28,028 nucleotides of DNA, from NCBI GenBank assembly GCA_964576215.1, contig CAZNVM010000183.1, forward strand, positions 1-28,028. The letters are read 5' to 3'. The translations under genes were made by a program, and so were the position numbers. Below, piece by piece: positions 22,596-28,028 of the stretch (the first letter of the stretch is position 1; each line of letters begins with the position of its first letter). This DNA comes from JAVBSX01 sp964576215 (GTDB lineage Bacteria > Planctomycetota > Planctomycetia > Pirellulales > Thermoguttaceae). The notes beneath the pieces are model-generated. The model ran no database searches and had not been told where the DNA came from. It saw nothing but the letters and a program-made list of their open reading frames with translations.

Positions 22596-23636
22596 ATGCC
22601 GACTTCTGAAAATCCGCTCCGTCCCGATGAAGCTCATGCTCTCTTCTCGCCGGAAGTCGATTTGCACGAGCTGGGAATTCTTGCCAACGCCCAAAAACAG
22701 AAGATCAGCGGGCAAAACGTCTATTATAGCGTCAACGTGCATTTGAATCCGACGAACGTTTGTCGTTTCCGTTGTCCGCTCTGTGCGTTCAGTTGTGACG
22801 CCAAAGACGCCAAAGCGTACCGGTTGATCAACTCGGAAATTTTTGCACTGGTCGAAAACGCCGTCCATAGCGGTTGCTCCGAATTGCATTGGGTCGGCGG
22901 TATTCCGGACAACGTACCGTATTCCTGGTACGCGGCAACGCTCAAGGAAATTCATCGCCGTTTTCCGGAGTTGAGCATCAAAGCGTGGACCGCTGTGGAA
23001 ATTCTCCACTTTGCTCAAACGACATGCCGAACGGTCGCCGACATTCTTTCTGAGCTAAAGAGTTTCGGACTCGCAGCACTTCCCGGCGGCGGAGCGGAAA
23101 TTTTTGCACCGGAAATCCGAAAACGGATTGCGCCGGACAAACCGAACGCCGAGGCTTGGCTTGACGTTCACCGGACCGCCCATGAGCTTGGAATTCCGAC
23201 GAACGCGACCATGCTGTTTGGACATTTGGAATTGGTCCGGCATCGAATTGACCATTTGCTACGGCTTCGGGAGCTTCAGGAAGAGTCGATCCGCGAGAAT
23301 CGACCTGCTCGATTCGAAACGTTTGTCCCGCTCGTGTTTCATCCCCAGGGAACGGCGTTTTCGGACCGAAAAATGATACCGGCCCATGAAATTTTAAGAA
23401 CGATTGCGATTGGCCGTCTGTTTTTGCACAATTTTTCGCATATCAAGGCGTATTGGGTAACGCTTGGCGTCGAATTGGCGCAAATTGCGCTCGGATACGG
23501 AGCGGACGATTTCGACGGAACCATTCAGCGGGAGCGCATTCACCACGACGCCGGTTCTCAAGTTCCTTTCGGTTTGTCCGAGCAGCGAATTCGGGAGTTG
23601 ATCGAGGAAACCGGAGCAATTGCGGTACGCCGTTAA
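22596..23636 (+). CDS. mqnE: Aminofutalosine synthase (radical SAM)
   Basis: 346 aa from ATG 22596 (the open frame extends to 22329 but runs through the mobile element and the promoter). The radical-SAM cluster motif CRFRCPLC has Cys56, Cys60 and Cys63, after the typical YYSVNVHLNPTNV lead. HWVGGIPDN, AWTAVEI and LPGGGAEIF segments are characteristic of the MqnE/MqnC family, and the C-terminal AYWVTLGVELAQIALGYGADDFDGTI and HHDAGSQ support MqnE, which makes 6-amino-6-deoxyfutalosine in the futalosine pathway to menaquinone. mqnD lies 2 kb away on the opposite strand, consistent with this pathway. MqnC is the main alternative and is less likely. Confidence 0.85.
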   Translation: MPTSENPLRPDEAHALFSPEVDLHELGILANAQKQKISGQNVYYSVNVHLNPTNVCRFRCPLCAFSCDAKDAKAYRLINSEIFALVENAVHSGCSELHWVGGIPDNVPYSWYAATLKEIHRRFPELSIKAWTAVEILHFAQTTCRTVADILSELKSFGLAALPGGGAEIFAPEIRKRIAPDKPNAEAWLDVHRTAHELGIPTNATMLFGHLELVRHRIDHLLRLRELQEESIRENRPARFETFVPLVFHPQGTAFSDRKMIPAHEILRTIAIGRLFLHNFSHIKAYWVTLGVELAQIALGYGADDFDGTIQRERIHHDAGSQVPFGLSEQRIRELIEETGAIAVRR

Positions 23637-23768
23637 CAGAGCCGCAAGTGCAGGCGGTACCTCGGCGAAACTTACGGTATCTTCGTGATTTCCTGTTTCC
23701 CTCCATAATTTGCAAAATAGATTGATCTTGCTCGCTCCCAAAGGACGATGATCGAAAGGATTTACCAC

Positions 23769-23774
23769 TATAAT
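23769..23774 (+). promoter_or_regulatory. Possible -10 box before the Q-rich secreted protein
   Basis: TATAAT at 23769-23774, 76 bp before the start at 23851. No clear -35 at the usual distance; weak call. Confidence 0.3.
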
Positions 23775-23850
23775 CGGCACGATTGATACAATTGTTCCCC
23801 GGTGAGTAAACATTTGCCAGTTCCCGTCCTTTCAACTCTCGGGGAGACTT

Positions 23851-25467
23851 ATGGTCCTTCGGAACATCACGGAACGCTGTTGGTCCTACAGCTTCGTTCG
23901 AGCCGCGAAAATCGTTTGTGTCTTTTTTCTCCTGAGCGTGTTTTACGGAGAAGGAAGTACGGGATACGCACAACTCAACCTCCTGAAGAGTAATCCTGCG
24001 CCCACACCAAGTCATCAAACGGTACAAAATCGACCTGCTGTTCAACAGAGGGCAGGTGCGCAAAATGCACAAAATACGCAAAGTTTGCAGCGGTACGAGA
24101 CCCGTTCCCTTCCACTGGGGAATCGCAATGCCCGGCTTTTGGAAGCGACGAACAACCAAGTTGCCATGAAGGCGGCGTTGGAGGCAATTCCCTGGAACCG
24201 GCTGTCGAATCCGACAAAAGAGAAGATACATTCGGTCCTTTCCAGTAAACCGCTATATCGCCGTTTGCCGCAGGAATCGACTTACTGCGAACCGATCATG
24301 TACGACTTCCTGTTGGATCACCCGGATGTCGTCGTCGCAATCTGGGAAAACCTCGGTGTTACGCAAATTTCGCTCAAAGAACATGGACGACCGGGAGTTT
24401 ATCAGCTTCGGGAAACGGTTGGATCCACCGGAATCGTCGAAGTGCTCTACAAAACCCGCGATTATTGTATTGCTTATTCCAAAGGGTCTTACACTGGTCC
24501 GTTTTTGCCGAGGCCGATTGAAGGGGAGACCATTTTGATTCTGAAAAGCGTTTTCGAGCGGGACGAAGACGGCGATCCTTACGTCGTCACGCAATTGGAC
24601 GCTTTCGTCAAGGTCAACAATTTCGGCGTCGAGGTGTTTGCCAAGATGTTCGCCCCGATGCTTGGACGAATCGCCGACAACAATTTCGAGCAAACGATTG
24701 CGTTTCTCGGAAACGTCTCCGAAGCGGCACAAACGAATCCTGAGGTGATTAAGCGGCTTGCGCTTCGTTTGGAATCGATTCGCAAAGACGTTCGGGAAGA
24801 ATTTATTCAGGTCGCTTATCACACGGCGCAAATGGCAATCGACCGGTCCGGCGATGGTTTGAACAGTCCTTACGGGCAACAGCTGGTCCAACGGCAAACG
24901 GCAAAGCAACAGCAGGAATTCGATCAGGAGCGAGCCAGGTATTTACAGAATCTGAAGCGGCTTGAGCAGTTGCAGAAAGAACGGCAAGAACAACAAAGGC
25001 AACAAAGTGTGCAGCGAAACGCCCTTCCGCCAACGTTGGAGGCACGTCGGGAAAAGACGCAACCGACTGTCCCGACGAGCAAACCGCCGACCGCATTGTT
25101 GGTCAAGCCAAAAAATACGTACACAATTGAGGATATGGGGCCGGCGAACGATTTTTCCCGGAACTTGGAGGCTTTTGACAAAATGCCCTCCGCTCCCTCG
25201 AAACCGTCGCAGAGTACGGCGCAGAACACGACGCCGTTGAACCTTGATTTGGACCTCGACCTTGGTTTGGAGAAGCCGGTCAGGACTTTGGCAACTTCAA
25301 ACGCAACGAAGAATCAAAACGAGTCGTCCGATCCGGATCTCGATCTTAAACTGGAAACGCCGAAGGTGGCAACAAAAGAGCCCGCTTCAGACGTACCGTC
25401 CCAGCCGCCATTGGCCGCCGGAAAAGCCGGGGGTGCCGTGTTCGCAACGCCGACGATTTCGCGGTAA
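23851..25467 (+). CDS. Secreted conserved-type protein with Q-rich coiled coil and LDLDLDL tail, unknown
   Basis: 538 aa; GGGGAG lies five bases before the ATG. A hydrophobic segment (about 19-40, ending GYAQ) is a likely signal peptide. Residues about 95-330 form a folded region (IPWNRLSNPTKEKIHSVLSS, DFLLDHPDVVVAIWENLGV, then beta-rich VLYKTRDYCIAYSKG and FVKVNNFGVEVFAKMFAP) that I do not recognise as a named domain but which looks like a planctomycete conserved hypothetical. Residues about 345-400 are Gln/Arg-rich and probably coiled coil. The tail is low-complexity, with LNLDLDLDLGLEKP and a second DPDLDLKLETP. It sits between mqnE and the convergent mqnD; no functional link is evident from sequence. 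Confidence 0.75.
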   Translation: MVLRNITERCWSYSFVRAAKIVCVFFLLSVFYGEGSTGYAQLNLLKSNPAPTPSHQTVQNRPAVQQRAGAQNAQNTQSLQRYETRSLPLGNRNARLLEATNNQVAMKAALEAIPWNRLSNPTKEKIHSVLSSKPLYRRLPQESTYCEPIMYDFLLDHPDVVVAIWENLGVTQISLKEHGRPGVYQLRETVGSTGIVEVLYKTRDYCIAYSKGSYTGPFLPRPIEGETILILKSVFERDEDGDPYVVTQLDAFVKVNNFGVEVFAKMFAPMLGRIADNNFEQTIAFLGNVSEAAQTNPEVIKRLALRLESIRKDVREEFIQVAYHTAQMAIDRSGDGLNSPYGQQLVQRQTAKQQQEFDQERARYLQNLKRLEQLQKERQEQQRQQSVQRNALPPTLEARREKTQPTVPTSKPPTALLVKPKNTYTIEDMGPANDFSRNLEAFDKMPSAPSKPSQSTAQNTTPLNLDLDLDLGLEKPVRTLATSNATKNQNESSDPDLDLKLETPKVATKEPASDVPSQPPLAAGKAGGAVFATPTISR

Positions 25468-25557
25468 GCCTCTTCGTTGAAATGGTACGACACAGCACGG
25501 CACGAACACCGGGCCGGAACCTGTGGTCCCGACGTAAAACGATTCCCGTTTTCTTTC

Positions 25558-26439
25558 TCAGACGAAATCCGGCACGACCCGTTTGGGAACGATTTCGGCG
25601 TCATAAGCACGCTTGAGGAGTTCCTTGACCGCTTGCCGTCCGACGTCGCCGAAGTCGAGCGTCCAGTCGTTAACGTACATGCCGACGAACTCGTCCGCTT
25701 CGTCCCGCTTCAAATCACGGCCGAATTGCAAGGCGTAATCAAGAGCCTCGTTGCGGTTTTCCAAGCCGTACTTGATACTTGCGTGAAGCAAACGAACGAC
25801 ATCGGCAATCACCGGACCGGTCAAATCACGGCGGACCGCGTTTGCTCCGAGCGGAAGCGGCAACCCGGTTTCTTCCATCCACCAAACGCCGAGATCGACG
25901 ACCCGTTCGAGGTTTTCCCGTGTGTACGTTAATTGTCCTTCGTGAATCACGACTCCGGCGTCAACCGGTTCCCCCTCGAACGAACCGTTTTGAACATGCT
26001 CAAACACGGAATCGAACGGAACGTCGAGCAAGCGGACGTTTGCCTTGCCGATTTTTTCAAGCCAGAGTTTCAAAACGAGCGTCGCCGTCGTCAGTCTGCC
26101 TGGTATCAGAATTGTTTCCAGATCGTCGGGAAATTTTTTCCCGCGTTTTTCCCGGATTTTCGGGCTGGAAACGACAATGGGACCGTACTTGTCCCCCATG
26201 CTTGCCCCGCAATTGCATAAAGCGTATACGTCGTTGAGATACGTATAAGCGTGAACGCTCACGGCGGTTAGCTCCAATTCTCCGTGAAACGCACGACGGT
26301 TAAGCGATTCAATATCGCAAAGCTCGTGCCGGAATTCGTAGTTTCCCGTGTCAAGTTTCCCGTTTGTCAAAGCGTGAAACATGAACGCATCGTCAGAATC
26401 CGGGCTGTGCCCGACGCGAATAAGTTTTTTGTTAGACAT
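25558..26439 (-). CDS. mqnD: 1,4-dihydroxy-6-naphthoate synthase
   Basis: 293 aa, the family length. It has the MqnD N-terminus VGHSPDSDDAFMF (8-20), LCDIESLNRRAF, an SVHAYTYL segment, GDKYGPIVVSS, IPGRLTTATLVLKLW and the DAGVVIHEGQLTY block, in the fold of periplasmic-binding-like MqnD/MqnA enzymes. It converts cyclic dehypoxanthine futalosine into 1,4-dihydroxy-6-naphthoate in menaquinone synthesis. It is cytoplasmic with no signal. It is convergent with the secreted protein at 23851 and 280 bp downstream of the sigma-factor gene. No clear ribosome binding site precedes the start. Confidence 0.92.
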   Translation of the reverse strand: MSNKKLIRVGHSPDSDDAFMFHALTNGKLDTGNYEFRHELCDIESLNRRAFHGELELTAVSVHAYTYLNDVYALCNCGASMGDKYGPIVVSSPKIREKRGKKFPDDLETILIPGRLTTATLVLKLWLEKIGKANVRLLDVPFDSVFEHVQNGSFEGEPVDAGVVIHEGQLTYTRENLERVVDLGVWWMEETGLPLPLGANAVRRDLTGPVIADVVRLLHASIKYGLENRNEALDYALQFGRDLKRDEADEFVGMYVNDWTLDFGDVGRQAVKELLKRAYDAEIVPKRVVPDFV

Positions 26440-26659
26440 GAAAATTATTTATTGTCCTTTCGAGTAATTTTTCACTTGGTTAAGGGCGCACTTCCTCGAA
26501 TCCGAAACAGTACTCAAACGATATGGAGTAATACCAGGCCGAATCCAACACTAAGTTGTTGCAAAATCAAAATTTACAACAAATTTTTTGATGGGCGTTT
26601 TTGGTTGCGGCTATGCCGCGCTAGGAGGTAGTGGTGTTTCCGGTTTGGTCCCCCGATAA

Positions 26660-26706
26660 AAAAACCGGAGACGGCACGTGCGCTTCGCCCCCGGTTCTTT
26701 TTTCCT
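26660..26706 (-). terminator. Rho-independent terminator after the sigma-factor gene
   Basis: On the minus strand AACCGG…CCGGTT arms (26663-26668 and 26691-26696), with a GC-rich loop region, are followed by seven T. It lies just after the sigma-factor stop at 26719. A T-rich flank on the other side means it could also work in the plus direction. The rest of 26440-26656 shows nothing recognisable beyond an A/T-rich stretch. Confidence 0.7.
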
Positions 26707-26718
26707 TTTTACGCGGTT

Positions 26719-27501
26719 TTACGCGAATTCAGGACGCCGCTCTTCCAACTGCAGTTGCAGGCGTTCGATGATGCCGCTGTGCATTTGGCTGACCCGGGAC
26801 TCGCTCAGGTCAAGCGTCATACCGACCTCTTTCATCGTCAGTTCTTCGTAATAGTAGAGGATAATGATGAGTCGTTCATTGCGGCTTAAGCCTTTTGTCA
26901 CCAAACGCATTAAATCCGCTTTTTGGATCCGACAGGTCGGGTCTTCTCCTTTTTGATCCTCGACAAGATCGATTTCACTAATGTCTTTCGCTCCGTCGGT
27001 TTCAAAATACTTTTTGTTCAAACTGACCAAATTCACGGTGTTCGTGTCGAACATCATCCGTTCCAAGTCAGGCAGGGACAAATGCATGTAATCGGCCAGT
27101 TCGTCGTGCGTCGGCTGCCGTCCCAAACGGTCGGACAAACCCTTGCTGGCTTCTGAGAGTTTCTTGGCCCTTGCCCGTACCAAACGGGGGACCCAATCCA
27201 TGCTTCGCAATTCGTCGAGCATCGCTCCACGAATACGTGGGACACAATAGGTTTCGAACTTTACACCGCGACTCAGGTCGAACGCAGCAATCGCATCCGT
27301 GAGTCCGAACACACCGGCGGAGACCAAGTCGTCCAACTCCACCTCGTCGGGGAGCTTCGCCCAAAGCCGTTCGCCGTGATAGCGGACAAGCGGCATGTAG
27401 TGTTCGATCAACAGGTTGCGTAATTCCTGGTTCGAGCGGTCTCGAATAAAATCTTCCCACAGTACTGCCACTTCCTCGGCAGGCAACTGTGATACAATCA
27501 T
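26719..27501 (-). CDS. FliA/WhiG-type RNA polymerase sigma factor
   Basis: 260 aa, typical of sigma-28-group (FliA/WhiG) factors. Region 2 (about 30-103) holds NLLIEHYMPLVRYHGERLW, LDDLVSAGVFGLTDAI, the FDLSRGVKFETYCVPRIRGAMLDELR signature and WVPR. Region 3 spans about 105-165 and region 4 about 198-250, with the helix-turn-helix LTMKEVGMTLDLSESRVSQM. A strong GGAGG ribosome binding site lies seven bases before the ATG. In flagellated bacteria this factor drives late flagellar and motility genes; no flagellar gene is in the window, so a broader role is possible. Apparently monocistronic. Confidence 0.9.
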   Translation of the reverse strand: MIVSQLPAEEVAVLWEDFIRDRSNQELRNLLIEHYMPLVRYHGERLWAKLPDEVELDDLVSAGVFGLTDAIAAFDLSRGVKFETYCVPRIRGAMLDELRSMDWVPRLVRARAKKLSEASKGLSDRLGRQPTHDELADYMHLSLPDLERMMFDTNTVNLVSLNKKYFETDGAKDISEIDLVEDQKGEDPTCRIQKADLMRLVTKGLSRNERLIIILYYYEELTMKEVGMTLDLSESRVSQMHSGIIERLQLQLEERRPEFA

Positions 27502-27815
27502 GCAATCCTCCGTGATTGTTAAATCATTAGGAAAAAGGTGGTGATATATTTCCTCAAGCGACAGGGGGTTTGAGGTTTTTCGCGTTCAAAAAATCGGTAC
27601 CACGGGCTACATACCCCGACCGCTAACTTTGAACGGACTCCAAGGACTTTGCGCAGTTCACGCAAAACCGTAAAACCGGCCCGATAAAATCGAAAATTCC
27701 GGTATTGCTTATATCGTCCGCAAAACTTACCACAATAAAAAATTATTTTTATTGAAGAAAGAAAGATTTCCGAAATGGTAATGTTTATTAGAACGCATAT
27801 TTTTTCCCCATCCTT
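27502..27815. other. Upstream region of the sigma-factor gene with two hairpins
   Basis: CCTCAA (27552-27557) pairs with TTGAGG (27570-27575) and is followed by TTTTT on the plus strand, resembling a plus-strand terminator or a 5'-UTR hairpin of the divergent sigma gene. A second hairpin, CAATAAAAA / TTTTTATTG (27733-27754, 4-nt loop), is AT-only. The rest shows no ORF with coding character and no clear promoter. Confidence 0.45.
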
Positions 27816-27890
27816 CAAGAGAACTGCAAAGTCCCTGGGAACGCGGGCATCTTGCCTGCGCGAGGCAGGCTGGAAGCCTGCGTTCCTAGG
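27816..27890. repeat. Family C left part, truncated
   Basis: CAAGAGAACTGCAAAGTCCC followed by the GGGAACGC(G/A)GGCATCTTGCC core and GGAAGCCTGCG match the left half of the element at 20125-20272. The right half is missing and the sequence runs straight into the left end of a family A element at 27891. Confidence 0.7.
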
Positions 27891-28028
27891 CAGTCCGTCG
27901 ACAAGTTTACGATTTTTACTGATTTTACCGTCATTTCGCTTCGCTTCATTCCGGCTTTTATTGGGGGAGATGAATAAAAGCCGGAATGGAGCATCGCGAA
28001 ATGACGGTCTCGATACAAACTTGTCGAC
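27891..28028. mobile_element. Family A element cut by the window end
   Basis: The left end CAGTCCGTCGACAAGTTTA (27891) is the same as that of the element at 2379. The window ends at AAACTTGTCGAC, the start of the expected right inverted end. The interior is a long hairpin (about 27929-27999) with CCGTCATTTCGC and ATTCCGGCTTTTATT facing their complements, as in the element at 9324-9410, so this family A shell holds a different core from the 2379 copy. Confidence 0.75.

Noticed and set aside
27675..27700. Sequence resembling a sigma-28 promoter (CCCGATAA) near the sigma-factor gene
   Set aside because: The -35-like TAAA lies too close for sigma-28 spacing and the orientation is away from the gene.

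Overview
The window looks like a planctomycete chromosome (phylum Planctomycetota, perhaps a Pirellulales/Thermoguttaceae-type lineage). This is inferred from family content: an N-terminal FEPLESRELL-type motif (12058-12406), a DUF1559-like secreted protein, a twin-arginine Gfo/Idh/MocA oxidoreductase, a GH123/DUF4091-type enzyme, and two membrane-anchored Ser/Thr kinases with DWG instead of DFG. The futalosine route to menaquinone is represented by mqnE and mqnD. I saw no tRNA, rRNA, CRISPR array or prophage.

Layout. 1-2606: a decayed gene tail, hisA and two small membrane proteins; the second has had its C-terminus replaced by a mobile-element insertion. 2635-3430: an ORF6N-domain protein with perfect DNA palindromes both upstream and inside the gene. 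3536-9117: a secreted prenyltransferase-fold protein, a kinase, then a translationally coupled ndk-hisS-fic run. 9455-11596: a secreted GH36 alpha-galactosidase. 12058-12406: a frameshifted short protein with the planctomycete N-terminal motif. 12538-19693, minus strand: pyrK, GH123-like enzyme, Gfo/Idh/MocA oxidoreductase and a frameshifted kinase. 20378-25467, plus strand: DUF1559-like protein, mqnE and a secreted Q-rich protein. 25558-27501, minus strand: mqnD and a FliA/WhiG-type sigma factor.

The distinctive feature is the load of short non-coding mobile elements between genes. Family A has 17-bp inverted ends of the type CAnnCCG...ACAAGTT and 10-bp target duplications. Family B has ends TCAAAnnGTAAAC, a stem built of 7-bp units and one clear 9-bp duplication. 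Family C has ends CCAAGAGAACTGCA. A further element at 22321-22475 has 18-bp perfect inverted ends. One family A element is nested inside a family B element, so insertion order can be read. Several elements set or abut gene ends (stop codons of the second membrane protein, the first kinase and fic).

Two signals are the best candidates for something undescribed. The first is a 270-285 bp element found twice, in the same orientation, immediately 5' of two unrelated genes (11744-12015 and 19748-20032). The second is the palindromic, in-frame repeat of the ORF6N gene, whose units keep perfect self-complementarity while changing sequence. Two genes carry single-base frameshifts, which may be real decay or assembly error. 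All family assignments come from reading motifs; no database search was run.
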